The position numbers and the translations under genes are program-made. 64,000 nucleotides of DNA from Pythium myriotylum. Lineage: Eukaryota > Oomycota > Peronosporomycetes > Pythiales > Pythiaceae. The stretch is taken from positions 2,356,001-2,420,000 of the forward strand of contig JALJCQ010000009.1 of assembly GCA_023091665.1 (NCBI GenBank), in the 5' to 3' direction. Below the pieces are notes generated by a model, which saw only the letters and a program-made list of their open reading frames with translations, was not told the origin of the DNA and did no database searches. Shown here one piece after another: positions 9,851 through 20,553 of the stretch (the first letter of the stretch is position 1; each line of letters opens with the position of its first letter).

Positions 9851-10391
9851 ATGGACGCGGCCGAAGCGCAGGAGCTCGCGCGGCTCTCGCAGCACGTGAG
9901 CGAGACCGTGCTCGCGTACGTGGGCGCGCAGTTGGAAGGTGGCGTGCGGAGCTCTTCAGGGGGTCCCACGAGGCGTGCAACTCATGGGTCGGCTCGTGGC
10001 GTTCGCAGGCTCCGTGGAGAACATGGAAGTGCTCCACCAAATCGTGCAGACCATCGATCGCAAGTACGTCAAGATGCAGAAGGAGCTGCGCAGCGTCGGC
10101 AAGCTCTCGAAAGTCATCAAGGCGAAAGGTAGGCAGGCTCGTCTCTGGGGCAGGCCCCACGCGCTCGTACGCGGATCTAACACCCATCTGATGCACTTCA
10201 GCTCGCCAAATGGACGAGAAGATGCGGTGCATCGACGACATCGACGAGGAGCTCACGGAGCTGGAAGACATGGTCGACCAGTTGGAGCTCTACACTGCAT
10301 CTCTGCGTACGTGGCCCTCTCCAGTCGCCCACCGAGACTTTGCTCTGACCTTGCTTTTTCACCAGAGAGCAAGTTCTACGAGGTCAGCTGA
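9851..10391 (+). CDS. BLOC1S2-like subunit of a lysosome-related organelle complex
   Basis: Four exons: 9851-9938, 10009-10128, 10202-10306 and 10366-10391, giving 112 residues. Splice phases agree at all three junctions (1, 1, 1), and introns are 70, 73 and 59 nt. The product is almost wholly helical coiled coil. It carries the family pattern ENMEVLHQIVQTIDRKY followed by IDDIDEELTELEDMVDQLE and a short terminal LQSKF segment, as in BLOC-1 subunit 2 (shared by BLOC-1 and BORC). BLOC1S2 proteins are 100-140 residues, so length fits. In animals these complexes act in endosome-lysosome biogenesis and lysosome positioning. The first 5' splice site (GTGGCG) is weak and is the least certain part. 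Confidence 0.65.
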
Positions 10392-10821
10392 GCCGCCTCG
10401 TTTCTCCCGCTTGAGTCGCGCGTCTGCATGGCCTCCGCCGCTCTTTTGCTTTCCTCTTGAGACCACTGTCTCCTTCTCTGAGGCCACTCGTGCATCCTAT
10501 TTATCACCGATAAACCATTCCCATTGCGTCTCATCGGTCGGTCCTTTGTGTCTATTGCACCTCTTTTTGTCATGACACGTCCAATAGTCCCCCCTCCCCG
10601 GGGGCGCAAATATCGCGAGCTTGAAGCGTCGTCGTGGTCAGCGAGGTTTTCCATGGTCTGAGGAAGAAACGGAAGACGGAAGGAACGCGAGCGGAATCTT
10701 TTTTTGGAACGCGGTTTCCTTCCATGGCTGGCCCCAAGGCCCCGCGACGACACGGCGAGTGGCTCCATGCCATGGCCGCCGCCGCCACAAACGGATCCGC
10801 CAAGTACTGCCAGCGTCCACC
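10392..10821. other. Intergenic with promoter of the Rac-type GTPase
   Basis: No gene seen. The region should carry the 3' end of the BLOC1S2-like transcript and the promoter and leader of the GTPase gene. Confidence 0.4.
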
Positions 10822-11607
10822 ATGCAGAACATGAAATGCGTCGTGGTCGGGTGAGTGGCTACATCGCAACATGGAAGATTCCGCGAGACGTAGTGACGCT
10901 CTCCATGCGGCTAGCGACGGCGCCGTCGGCAAGACGTGCGTGCTCATCTCGTACACGACCAACACCTTCCCCGGCGAGTACATCCCGACCGTCTTCGACA
11001 ACTACAGCGCCAACGTCATGGTCGACTCCAAGCCGATTAACCTCGGGCTCTGGGATACCGCCGGCCAGGAAGACTACGACCGCCTGCGTCCCCTGAGCTA
11101 CCCGCAGACCGACGTCTTCCTCATCTGCTTCTCGGTCGTGAGGTACGGCGCACGCATAGCTCGGCGGTGTCATCGGTCTCGATCCACTAACCACATTTGC
11201 TCCAGTCGCGCTTCTTTCGAGAACGTGCGGTCCAAGTGGCTTCCCGAGATCCGGCACCACGCACCGGGTGTGCCGTTTATTCTCGTCGGCACGAAGCTCG
11301 ACTTGCGTGACGATGAAGAGACGCTCGAGAAGCTACGCGAGAAGAAGATGAAGCCCATCACGACCGAGGATGTAAGTTGTTGCGGAGTTTTGTGGGCAAT
11401 CCATAAATGGTGCTGAAGGAGCTGTTGACGGGGCAGGGCGAGTCTCTCAAGAACGAGCTCGGGGCGTTCAAGTACCTCGAGTGCTCGGCTCTCACGCAAA
11501 AGGGTCTCAAGCAAGTCTTCGACGAGGCCATTCGCTGCGTGCTCTCGGCCAACGCGGCCAGCAAACTCCACCAGAGGCAGCCGCGATTCCGATGCACCAT
11601 CCTCTAG
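10822..11607 (+). CDS. Rac/Rho-family small GTPase
   Basis: Four exons: 10822-10850, 10915-11142, 11206-11371 and 11437-11607, coding 197 residues. Exon 1 is only 29 nt and the first splice falls inside the P-loop (GDGAVGKT). All G-box motifs are intact: switch [27 protein letters not shown] in switch [11 protein letters not shown] (G4) and SALTQKGLK (G5). The Rho insert helix ([17 protein letters not shown]) is present. A C-terminal CTIL box predicts geranylgeranylation because the last residue is Leu. It should act as a membrane-bound switch for actin, NADPH oxidase or polar growth, as in other Rac proteins. Gly12 and Gln61 equivalents are wild type, so it is not constitutively active by sequence. 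Confidence 0.9.
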
Positions 11608-11781
11608 CGATCTTATTCCCTCTCACGAGAAACGGCTCGGGCCAAAAGAGCGTCTCGTCTAGTTCCGTAATTTAATGGACTCAAATTGCCTATTTGTGGG
11701 ATATTTTTGGTTGGTCCATTTCTGTAATTTCCCGCGTTTTTCCCCATCGCGACGCCGATCATCGGACCTCGCTCGCCCACG

Positions 11782-13093
11782 ATGGCCGAGACCTCGTCGT
11801 CGTGGACCTCCTGGCTCGTGAACCTCGCCTACACGAGCGGCTCGCTCGTGGCCGCCGGGCTCTTGCTGCTCTACGTCTATCAGGACAAGCTGCTCTACTT
11901 CCCCACGATCCCGGGCGCGTCCAAACTCACCCGCGACAACCCGCCAGGTGCGTGGCATTTGGCGCTCGCCGTTGTCTCGAGCGAGAACGCTGACGGTGCT
12001 GAGCAGGATACCGCCACCCTGGCGAGTTCGACATCGACTATGAGGACCTCATGGTGCTCACCAAGGACGGCGTGCATATCCACGCGTGGCTCATGAGGCA
12101 GCCCGAGTCCCACACGCGACCCACGCTCATCTTCTTCCACGGCAACGCAGGCAGTACGTGGCGGCTGGCGCGTATGGTACTAACCATTGACGATCACTGA
12201 GTCGGGTGTGTGCGCGACAGATATCGGGTACCGCCTACCGAACGCGGTCCACCTGTATCACAAGGCCCTGTGTAATGTTCTGCTCGTGGACTACCGCGGC
12301 TTTGGGCACAGCGAAGGAGAACCCAGCGAAGCTGGGCTCAAGCTTGATGCAGAGGTAAGTAGCAATCAGTTCACTCCGGCCTTCCCTGGGATATGTCGGC
12401 TGATGAGGGGTGCACGTGCAGGCTGTCCTGGACGCGATGCTGGCGAGGGATGACGTTGACAAGACCAAGCTCGTCGTGTTCGGACGCTCGCTTGGTGGCG
12501 CCGTCGCCGTTCATCTCGCGAAGGCTGCCCCTGAAAAGGTAATTAGCGATGATTGATCGACGCGGATGTACTATAGCTCAACTGCTCGTATCAATCCGTA
12601 GATTGCCGGTATCATTCTCGAGAACACGTTCCGTAGCATTTCCTCCATGGTGGACGCTCTCATGCCGATGCTGAGCTACGTCAAGCCCATCGTGCTGCGT
12701 ATCGACTGGAACAGCGAAGCTGTGATCTCGTCTGTGCCCCACCCGATCCTCTTTATTGCAGGGCAGCAGGACGAGCTTGTGCCGCACTCTCACATGAAGA
12801 CGCTCCACTCGCTCGCGACCAAGAGCCGCAACGCCGTGTGGCTGCCCATCCCAAACGGAACTCACAACGACACGTGGCTCCGTGGTGGCGACTTTTACTT
12901 CGAGAAGCTCCGCCAGTTCTTGGACTCACTGTCTTCCAGTGGCGACACCTGCTCGGCTCCTTCTTCCGAGTCCAAGCCGAGCGTCAACGGTGCCGCGTTG
13001 GGGGGCTCCGCACAAGAGGGAGCCATTCCGAACATGCTGCAGCAGCCGATCCTCGGATCCATCATGAAGCAGGACAAAGCTAAAGACGAGTAA
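11782..13093 (+). CDS. ABHD13/Bem46-like alpha/beta-hydrolase, membrane anchored
   Basis: Five exons: 11782-11947, 12007-12153, 12221-12354, 12422-12538 and 12602-13093, giving 351 residues with consistent phases. A single membrane anchor lies at about 16-33. The alpha/beta-hydrolase core follows, with the HGNAG oxyanion segment, [10 protein letters not shown], nucleophile elbow GRSLGG, acid GQQDELVP and catalytic His in NGTHNDTW. This order and the N-terminal anchor match the ABHD13/Bem46 group. Substrate is unknown; depalmitoylase or lipid esterase activity has been proposed for relatives. The last 60 residues are Ser-rich and variable. A 174-bp gap separates it from the GTPase gene upstream. 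Confidence 0.85.
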
Positions 13094-13272
13094 ATGCAAA
13101 ACGAGCCTGCACATCCTCGGTGAGTCAGATGGGTTCACTCCGCCCTCAAAACTCAGAAATACCGGTAGTACCGGTCTTGCTCTTGTCTCTCGGGGATGAC
13201 GACGAAGTCGCGGAGCTGTAACCCATCGTAACCTGAGATTGAGTATTTCCGGGCCCCGCGTCCTCGCCGCCC

Positions 13273-15538
13273 ATGGGACTGCACGCCATGCTCCAGCGCT
13301 CCGCCCGCCACGCCGCCGACGCCGCGCGCGCCGAGCCGCCGCCCATCGGCCGCAGCCTCAGCCGCGCGGACGCCGACGAGCACGGCGCCACCGACAGCGA
13401 CGACGCCAGCGACGCCGAGGCCGCCGAGACCGTCGCCGAGGCCGAGACCAACGCCGTCGCGCCGCCCAAGCCACGCGCCGCGTCCGTCGTCGCGCGCGCC
13501 GCGAGACTCAGCGCGACCGCCGCCGCGCGCATCACGCGCCTGGTCGGCGAGAACCCGCCGATGGGCAGCAGCGCGCGCGTCGTGCGCAAGCAGTACCAGA
13601 GCATCGTCAAGGAGCGCAGCAAAGAGTACAAGAACGACGACAAGGACCACATCGACGCCGTCGCGCTCTACGAGATCGAGTTCCCCAAGCAGCCAGCGAA
13701 CGGAAGCGCCCACGCGGCCTCGCCGGGCGACAACTGCCCGCTCGGAATCGACCTCGAGACCGACTTTTACGGCAAGCACGCCGTCGTCAAAGATGTCAAG
13801 CGTGGGAGCATGGCCTACGCACTCTACAAAACAGGCGGCACGCGCGTTCTCAGGGCAGGCCACATCATCGTTGCCGTCAATGGACTGGACCTCTCGCAAC
13901 TCTCGTTCACGGAGGTGCTGCAGGAACTCAAGTCTGCTTCGGCGCCTCGAGTGATTCGCTTCCTCGATCCAAATATCTTACCTTTTAAGGAGTACAAGCA
14001 CGAGCCGTCGCTCGTGAACCGGGATCAGTATGGTTTCGCCAAAGACGATCGCTACATTCTCAACTATCGGAAACACCTGCGGAAACGCAAGCTTATGGTA
14101 TGTCTTACGCTGTACGGCTACTACTTCTTGCGTCTCACAATCTCTCGGAGTAGGTGTACGACCATGAACGGCAGTGGGCAGAGTTCGTGCAGCAACAAGG
14201 AGGAATGGACGAGATTGATCGCCTTCTGCACGATGCAACAGCTGACCCGGCCTCCCAAACCAAACGCGCCGCAGTCCTTGCAGAACTTCGGGTTCGTGTT
14301 GCTCTCCATTTTGTCTCGAAGGCTCTCGCCATCTGAACTTTTATTGTGGTCTTAAGGCTTTGGTTCTGAAAGGGATTCCCGCAATGCTAAGACCACGAGT
14401 GTGGGGTGTGTTGACTGGTGTGTCATCGTATCGGAGCGCATACTCGCCCGATTATTTTGCCCAGCTTGTTGATCAGATTGATGGTTCACCATCGATAAGT
14501 GACATCGAGAAAGATATTCACCGCACCTACCCAGAACACCCATTCTTCCAGTCGGAACAAGGTCGTCGTGAACTGAAGAACGTGCTCGGGGCTTATTCTC
14601 TTCATAACCCATACATCGGCTATTGTCAGTCCATGAACTTCATTGCGGGAATGATGTTGCTGTTTATGGATGAAGAAGATGCGTTTTGGTTGTTTTGTGC
14701 AATGATGGAGAAGCGCTATTTGCCGGAAGAGAATTATACCCAGTCGATGGTTGGTACACAAACGGATCAGCTTGTGTTCAAGGAGTTGGTAGCACAAGAG
14801 CTTCCGCAGCTAGCCGAAAGACTGGAGTTCTGTGGAATTCAGATCCAGCTTGTTACGCTCCACTGGTTTCTGTGTGCGTTTGTGTGTACGCTTCCCACCG
14901 AGTCGGCGTTGCGTGTTTGGGATTGGTTCTGTCTCGACGGTCAAGAGGTGCTATTTATCACAGCAATCGGCATTTTGAAGAAAGCAGAGCCCCGAATAAT
15001 GGCTGCAACGCTGCATTCGGACTTGCACACTATTGTGCGTGAACTCGGTACCGATCTCCACGACGACGATGCCTTCATGTCGTTTCTCTACGGCATGGCT
15101 CCACCAAGTGACATCGAACGCAGAGAAGCTGAGCTTCTTTTCGAACAGGCTTGGGATGGTGACAACGATGATTCGAGCGGTAGTCGAAGTAGCAGCAGTG
15201 GAGGTTCGGGTGAAGCTGAAGAGGGCGGAGATGAGAATGAGCCGTCCGAGGAAGTTGATGATACTCTGGACCAGCCACCACCAAAGGAGCATCCGCCAGT
15301 AGCGTGGGCGGCAAGTGCTACGACACCGGTCAAAACCAGGCGACGGAAACGAACAATAGTCGGTGTTCCAGCAAAAATAAACACGCTAGTGCGGGGCTTG
15401 ATGGAGTCCAAACGGAAGACTTCGAACTCGCGACCAAGCGGAGAGTATCAGAAACACTTTACAATGCAAGACATCACGTCGCTAAGGGCACAATTCCGCC
15501 CTCAATTTGAAAAGAAGACGACTAATGACAGCAATTAA
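13273..15538 (+). CDS. PDZ-like + TBC domain Rab GTPase-activating protein
   Basis: Three exons: 13273-14097, 14154-14291 and 14357-15538, for 714 residues. The N-terminus is Ala/Arg/Asp-rich. Residues about 150-240 look like a PDZ-type fold (PLGIDLETDF strand, GHIIVAVNGLDLSQLSF core). The TBC domain spans about 325-560. It keeps both catalytic fingers of Rab-GAPs: Arg in IEKDIHRTYPEH and Gln in GYCQSMN (Ser replaces the usual Gly after Gln). The C-terminal 130 residues are acidic and Ser-rich. It should stimulate GTP hydrolysis on a Rab of unknown identity. The intron between 14291 and 14357 has a weak GTTCGT donor. Confidence 0.8.
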
Positions 15539-15548
15539 TAATGCCTAT

Positions 15549-16340
15549 TTATTGAACCTTTTCATGCTCGGGCTCATCGCTTTCCACCGGCTCCTTGTAC
15601 GATCCTGCGAGTCTGTCCCAGAGAGTGAAGTATTGCCCGTAGTTGTAAACGAAGTCGCTGTGATGGATTGTGTGATGCGCTGCGCCATTGAGCCACGAGT
15701 TCTTGGCAACGTGTAGCCCATCGTGAATGCTGATGGTCCAATAGTTGACGAACGCGTACAGCACAAGGAAGATGCCACGGTGCAACGGGAAGAAGAAGAT
15801 GAAGATGTGGTAGGGAAGCCCCTGAAGGAACCCGTCAATTGGATGGAACGCGTGACTGGCGAACGGGGTGGCAACGATCCATTTGTGGTGCGGCTTGTGA
15901 ATGTAAGCGTACACTGCGCGGTGGTGGAGCCACCGGTGGATCCAGTAGATGAGCATATCCGTGAAAAGCAAAAACCAAACGACCGAGAAGACCGTATACG
16001 CGAGTGAGTACTCCGAGAGATCTGAGTAGAGTTTCGAATACCCGCGGACTTCCGCGAGGAACCACGGGACAATGAGTATCATCATGACGGGGATGGATGT
16101 GCATGCGTACTGGATCTCAAGCCAAACCTGGTTCTTCAAGAAGCGCGGGTGGCGTTTGAGACTATGGTCGAAGAGGAAGTAGTACGAGAAGCCTGCACCG
16201 GAGAGGTAGAGGAAGTAGGCGCCGAGAAGAGTGACGACGGAAAGCGACGCTATCTGCCGCGTGAGATCGTCGCGCGCCATCGTCGCTGGGTAGACGCGGT
16301 CGAGCAGCCAGTCGTCGCACAATTCGAGCACGAGGTCCAT
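15549..16340 (-). CDS. ERG3: Sterol C-5 desaturase-like (ERG3 family)
   Basis: 263 residues from the ATG at 16340. Four hydrophobic segments surround the eight-histidine di-iron motif of the fatty-acid hydroxylase/sterol desaturase superfamily: H135-x3-H139H140, H148-x2-H151H152, and H222H223-x2-H226H227. The spacing and the SDMLIYW-type approach to box 1 (here TDMLIYWIHRWLHH) resemble ERG3/lathosterol oxidase, an ER enzyme that adds the C5 double bond of sterols. Peronosporalean oomycetes are sterol auxotrophs but are known to retain an ERG3 that modifies host sterols. Convergent with the TBC gene, with 10 bp between stop codons. Confidence 0.75.
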   Translation of the reverse strand: MDLVLELCDDWLLDRVYPATMARDDLTRQIASLSVVTLLGAYFLYLSGAGFSYYFLFDHSLKRHPRFLKNQVWLEIQYACTSIPVMMILIVPWFLAEVRGYSKLYSDLSEYSLAYTVFSVVWFLLFTDMLIYWIHRWLHHRAVYAYIHKPHHKWIVATPFASHAFHPIDGFLQGLPYHIFIFFFPLHRGIFLVLYAFVNYWTISIHDGLHVAKNSWLNGAAHHTIHHSDFVYNYGQYFTLWDRLAGSYKEPVESDEPEHEKVQ

Positions 16341-16678
16341 GGTGATCGAAGCCGGTGGAACGAGAACTGCGTCTGATGTGAAGACTTCAAGGCCAACTGC
16401 GGAAGAGCCATTGCTCAGTCGACGGACGCGGGTCACGTGATGATGTCCCGCTGTGATTGTGGCCACCCGACCCCGCTCTGAGCAGCAAGCGCTTGTGTCA
16501 CACAAGTGATTGCTGCTCCTGATCTGTTTACATTGGGGATGATGTCTCTTCGATATATTTATTTATAGAGGTTTTAGAATCGCCGACCATCAACAACACC
16601 TCTTTAGCCATGGTGAATTAAATGTTAGAGTGAGATCAGCTTTACGGGCCATCAAGGAGGAACTTCCCGCCATCGGAT
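16341..16678. promoter_or_regulatory. Divergent promoter between the ERG3-like and TCAB1-like genes
   Basis: A 338-bp head-to-head gap with an AT-rich TTTATTTATAG stretch near 16558-16568. No coding sequence. It probably serves both genes; this is inference from layout. Confidence 0.4.
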
Positions 16679-17967
16679 ATGGCGGACTCGGCGTCGAACG
16701 AGTTGCACGTCGCGGAGGATGGCGAGGTCGTGGAGGCGTCTGCGACGGAAGCAGCGCCTCCGCTGAGGTGGTTCGAGTACGACGCGCGGGTACCGCCTCG
16801 CTCTCTGCTGATTGCGTCGGCCGAGTTCCACGCGGCTTCGCCCCACTCCAAGAGCTCAGCTCCGTTCAACAACTTCACCAAGGGCGTCAAGGTCTCGCCC
16901 GATGGATTGTGCATCCTTACGAATAGTGAAGACCACATGCTTCGACTCTTTGAACTGCCCAGCGAAGACCAGGCGATGCACGAACAGGTAGAGAGGTTCT
17001 CCTGTGCGGGATTCTCGGATGGGATGTAACTGCTGGTGGCCGTGTGTAGACTTCTCTTCTGCGTGCGCAAGAAGGCGGATCAGTTTACGACTTTGCATGG
17101 TATCCGTTCATGAGCTCGGACAATCCATCGTCGTGTATTTTCATCAGTACGAGCCGAGACCATCCCATCCACATGTGGGATGCTTTCACGGGGGAGCTTC
17201 GCGCCACCTACCGAGCCTACGATCATCTCGATGAGATCACAGCGGCCAACTCCGTCACTTTCAATGCGACGGGTGACAAGATTTTCGCAGGCTACGATCG
17301 CATGGTCCGGTTCTTCGATGTCTCCCAACCAGGTCGTCAATTTGTAGCTCGCCCGCTCTGCAAGACCCGCAAGTCCCGGCAAGGCCAGCGCGGCATCATT
17401 AGCACTCTGCACTTCAATCCAGACTACTCGGGTATCTATGCTGCTGGTTCGTATAATGGAACGACTTGTATCTACGCGGAAGACACGGGCGAAGAGCTCT
17501 TGTGTCTGCGCGATCACGACGGAAAAGGCATTACTCAAGTTCGGTTCTCCCCTGACGGACGCTATCTATTTACCGCTGCGCGGCGGGACAGCAGCATCCA
17601 TTGCTGGGATATTCGACAGTCGACAGAGATCGTTCAAAGCTTTACGAGACTCGCCGATTCGAACCAGCGCATTGAGTTCGACGTGCACTGCTCTGGCAAG
17701 TATCTTATCACTGGGAGTCGAGATGGGCACGCGCTTCTGTACGATGTTGCTACTGGTGCAGAACTGGGTGAGAAAGGGATTGTGCTCGGCGATGCTGTGA
17801 ACGGAGTCTCGTTTTTCCCTGACGGCACACGTGGTCGCGTGGCACTAACCACTGGCCAGCGCCACTACGATCTACCTCACGACATGAACGATAATGATGG
17901 CGATGAAACGACTGAGAACACCACCCGGAGCAATGCACTTCATGTATTGGAGTTGGGAAGTTCCTAA
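16679..17967 (+). CDS. WRAP53: TCAB1/WRAP53-like WD40 protein
   Basis: Two exons, 16679-16987 and 17050-17967, separated by a 62-nt intron, giving 408 residues. The junction restores the segment LLRAQEGGSVYDFAWYP, typical of this family. The protein is a WD40 propeller with blades such as SRDHPIHMWD, IYAAGSYNGTTCIY and TAARRDSSIHCWD. The distinctive ANSVTFNATGDKIFAGYDRMVRFFD and GIISTLHFNPDY stretches are those of TCAB1. TCAB1 binds the CAB box of scaRNAs and telomerase RNA and brings them to Cajal bodies. Dyskerin, another core H/ACA factor, is encoded 29 kb away. Confidence 0.8.
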
Positions 17968-17993
17968 GATCTAAATTATGATGTATAAAACGC

Positions 17994-18881
17994 CTATCGA
18001 ATTCGATTGATGCCTCCATAGCCAGCTCGACGCTTTCGCTCACGCTCCTCGTAGCCACCGTCGTCCTTATCGGTTTGAGACTTCTGTTGGTCGTCACCAA
18101 AGTTCCGCCGAGGCGGCGGTGCGACTGTAGGTTCAAGGCGCCCACGCCAACCCGTCTCACTGGGTTGGACGTCTGGGAGATCACCGTCAAAGGCCCTTTC
18201 GCGCTCCTCCTGCTCCCGCTGCGCCTGCCGTTTGAGCCTGACTTGCTCCATCCACTCCGCCTGCTTTTGTTCGATCGACTTGAGTTCTTTTCGTTTCTTC
18301 TTCTCTTTCTTCTCCTTCTTCTTGCATTTCTTCTTCTCTTCCTTTGTCTCTTTCGGCGCATCAAAGACGTTCTGGCCGTCCGAGATATCGAACCCCGTTG
18401 CGAGTTCTTTCCCTTCGTAGGCGTGCCCTGGTAGTCCTCGTTGGCTCTGCTTCTTTTTCTTCCTGTCCTTCTTGTCGTCCTCACTGCTCTCCAGAAGCCG
18501 CGCCTCCTTCTCGTCCTCGCGGTCCTGGACCTCCTTGGGCAGCTTGTACTTGAGCACGTGGTCCACGCGGATCGTGCGCTCGAGCAGCTTGGCGCCGTTC
18601 ATGTTGTCGACGGCGAGCACCGTGCTGAGCCAGTTCTCGTACTTGATGAACGCGAAGCCCTTGGACTTGCCCGTCTTACCGTCGCGCACGAGGTTGATGT
18701 CCTCGATCTCGCCGAACTGGCTCATGACGCAGAGCACGTCGCCCTCCGTGAGCTCGAACGAGAGCCCGCCGACGTAGACCCAGGCCGAGTCCTTGTACTT
18801 CTGGTGCCACGAGCCCTCGAAGCCCACGCCGAGCTCCAGCTCGCGCTCGTTGATGCGCTGGATCTCGGCCACCACGTTCAT
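17994..18881 (-). CDS. RBMX2: RBMX2/Ist3-like U2 snRNP splicing factor
   Basis: 295 residues from the ATG at 18881. It begins with the family hallmark INERELELG...SWHQKYKDSA, then one RRM (about 34-112) with RNP2 VYVGGL and RNP1 KSKGFAFIKYE. The DHVLKYKLPKE segment after the RRM contacts partners in the yeast RES complex. The rest is a Lys/Glu-rich charged tail with a long [10 protein letters not shown] run and a final Arg-rich end. Ist3/RBMX2 works in the retention-and-splicing complex with Bud13 and Pml1. Convergent with the TCAB1-like gene, 26 bp apart. Confidence 0.88.
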   Translation of the reverse strand: MNVVAEIQRINERELELGVGFEGSWHQKYKDSAWVYVGGLSFELTEGDVLCVMSQFGEIEDINLVRDGKTGKSKGFAFIKYENWLSTVLAVDNMNGAKLLERTIRVDHVLKYKLPKEVQDREDEKEARLLESSEDDKKDRKKKKQSQRGLPGHAYEGKELATGFDISDGQNVFDAPKETKEEKKKCKKKEKKEKKKRKELKSIEQKQAEWMEQVRLKRQAQREQEERERAFDGDLPDVQPSETGWRGRLEPTVAPPPRRNFGDDQQKSQTDKDDGGYEERERKRRAGYGGINRIR

Positions 18882-19025
18882 CGTAGCTCTTCGCTCCCCT
18901 TGGTGGTTGTGTCTGCTATTGGTATCATACAAGGCAAGTCCTGTATATGTTCATACTACCTTTTCATGTATTATAAGAGACATTGACGCTGAGTTATCAC
19001 TAATCAAAGGGGAGCCGGCCTTATT

Positions 19026-20408
19026 CTACTGGGGTTTGACCGCAAAGAAGAGCCCCCACTTCTGGTCGCCCTCAGCGCAGCGCGCGAGCTTGGCCTCCCA
19101 GCCCTGAACAACGTCGTTGAAATCGGCCTCCGAGGTCTCCTCGACGAACTGCCGCTTGTTCTGGTACGTGCGCTTGAGCTCGTCCTTGAGCACCTCGACG
19201 AAATGGTCCGTTCGGTCCTCAGCTTCGACCTGCGTGAAGCCCACGCGTTCGAGCACCAGTCCATACTGTGCGGGCGATAAGAGTGTGTAACCACGCTGCT
19301 TGACGTACGCCTTGAAGTGATCTGAAGGCGGGTTTTCGTCGCCGCAGCAATAATCCGAGATCAGCAACTTGCCGCCAGGCTTGAGCCACTTGAAAAAGGC
19401 CCTAAACAGACTCTCCTTGTCCTCAATATGCAGGATTGTGTCTCGCGAATAGATAACGTCGAACGATTTGGCAGCAAACTGCCTCGTTGTCGCGTCGCAA
19501 ATCTCGAATTCGACGTCGTTGCTGTCACGAGGGGTGTGGCGTAACGCGTACTGTTCGATCGCCCTGTACACCATGTTCGTCGACAAGTCGATTCCGTGAA
19601 CGGACACACCGAACGTGTTCGCCATGTAGAAGTCGCCACCACCGATTCCGCAGCCGACATCAAGCACCCGCTGCCCGGGCCGGAGATTCAGTTTCGCCAC
19701 AAATTCGGTTGTGGTCGCTTGTCCCCCAGTGCTCACGTAACCCTCTCCAAAAATCTTCTCGTACCGTGTGATACTGGCATTTGAGTACTGATGGTTATCC
19801 AGAAAGTTCTGGAAGCTGTCCATTTGCTGGCTTGCGCTACGGCCACGCGTGTTGATCTCTTCTTCTTCTGCCGGCTGCTCCACTTTCTTGTACGTGAAGA
19901 TTAGCTCACCGTGCGTGTGGTTCTTTCTTCGGTAGACGTCCAAGCTCTTGCAGTGTGAGAAGTCCAAGTACGCGAAGCCTCGTGTGTCATCATCTGTCAC
20001 CGCAGTACCAAAAATGCCGATGTAGAAGCTCGGGTGTCGGTACACAAGCTCTTTGCCCGATGGGAACGGCTCCTGGAGGCAGGATTCGCGAAACGACACC
20101 TCGCCGTCGGCGCGCAACACATGGAGCACCTGCTTGGCCAGCAGCTTGGCTTGGCTCTCGGTTGAGAAAGTGAGGACTCGATTGAAGACAACGAGGTCGA
20201 ACTGTTTATCGGCCACCGCGTCCAAGCACGACTTTCCGAAGTCGGGAGGCAGCGAGACTTTGGTGACGGACTTGACTTGCTGGAACGGCGTGGCGGCCGT
20301 CACGCTGGCCACGGCGGTCGCGAGCGTCAGCTCCAGCACGTCCTTCCCCACCACCGGCGCGAGGAACTCGGCGATCTCCTCCAGCGCGACAGCCTCGTGG
20401 TCTTCCAT
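19026..20408 (-). CDS. PMT: Phosphoethanolamine N-methyltransferase, plant type
   Basis: 460 residues; ATG at 20408. Two methyltransferase halves are present, as in plant PEAMT. The C-terminal half (about 230-455) is complete, with motif I VLDVGCGIGGGDFYMA, YSRDTILHIEDK, FFKWLKPGGKLLISDYC, EDRTDHFVEVL and a terminal QKWGLFFAVKP. The linker has the conserved RYEKIFGEGYVSTGG. The N-terminal half keeps RADGEVSFRESCLQEPFPSGK and HPSFYIGIF, but its SAM-binding motif I region reads DVLELTLATAVASV and lacks the usual Gly-x-Gly. The enzyme makes phosphocholine from phosphoethanolamine using S-adenosylmethionine, in the cytosol. Loss of the N-terminal SAM motif could affect the first methylation. Confidence 0.88.
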   Translation of the reverse strand: MEDHEAVALEEIAEFLAPVVGKDVLELTLATAVASVTAATPFQQVKSVTKVSLPPDFGKSCLDAVADKQFDLVVFNRVLTFSTESQAKLLAKQVLHVLRADGEVSFRESCLQEPFPSGKELVYRHPSFYIGIFGTAVTDDDTRGFAYLDFSHCKSLDVYRRKNHTHGELIFTYKKVEQPAEEEEINTRGRSASQQMDSFQNFLDNHQYSNASITRYEKIFGEGYVSTGGQATTTEFVAKLNLRPGQRVLDVGCGIGGGDFYMANTFGVSVHGIDLSTNMVYRAIEQYALRHTPRDSNDVEFEICDATTRQFAAKSFDVIYSRDTILHIEDKESLFRAFFKWLKPGGKLLISDYCCGDENPPSDHFKAYVKQRGYTLLSPAQYGLVLERVGFTQVEAEDRTDHFVEVLKDELKRTYQNKRQFVEETSEADFNDVVQGWEAKLARCAEGDQKWGLFFAVKPQ

Positions 20409-20553
20409 GGTCAACCGATCTTTCGAAATCGGAGCTGCTCGGTATCTTCAAGAGCTCCGTTTCAAAAGCAGGTGCACTGATGAAAAAAATATGTAATTTA
20501 TTCCTGGAGGAGTAAACTACGCCACGCGTAAATTACGATGGAAGCAAAATCAC

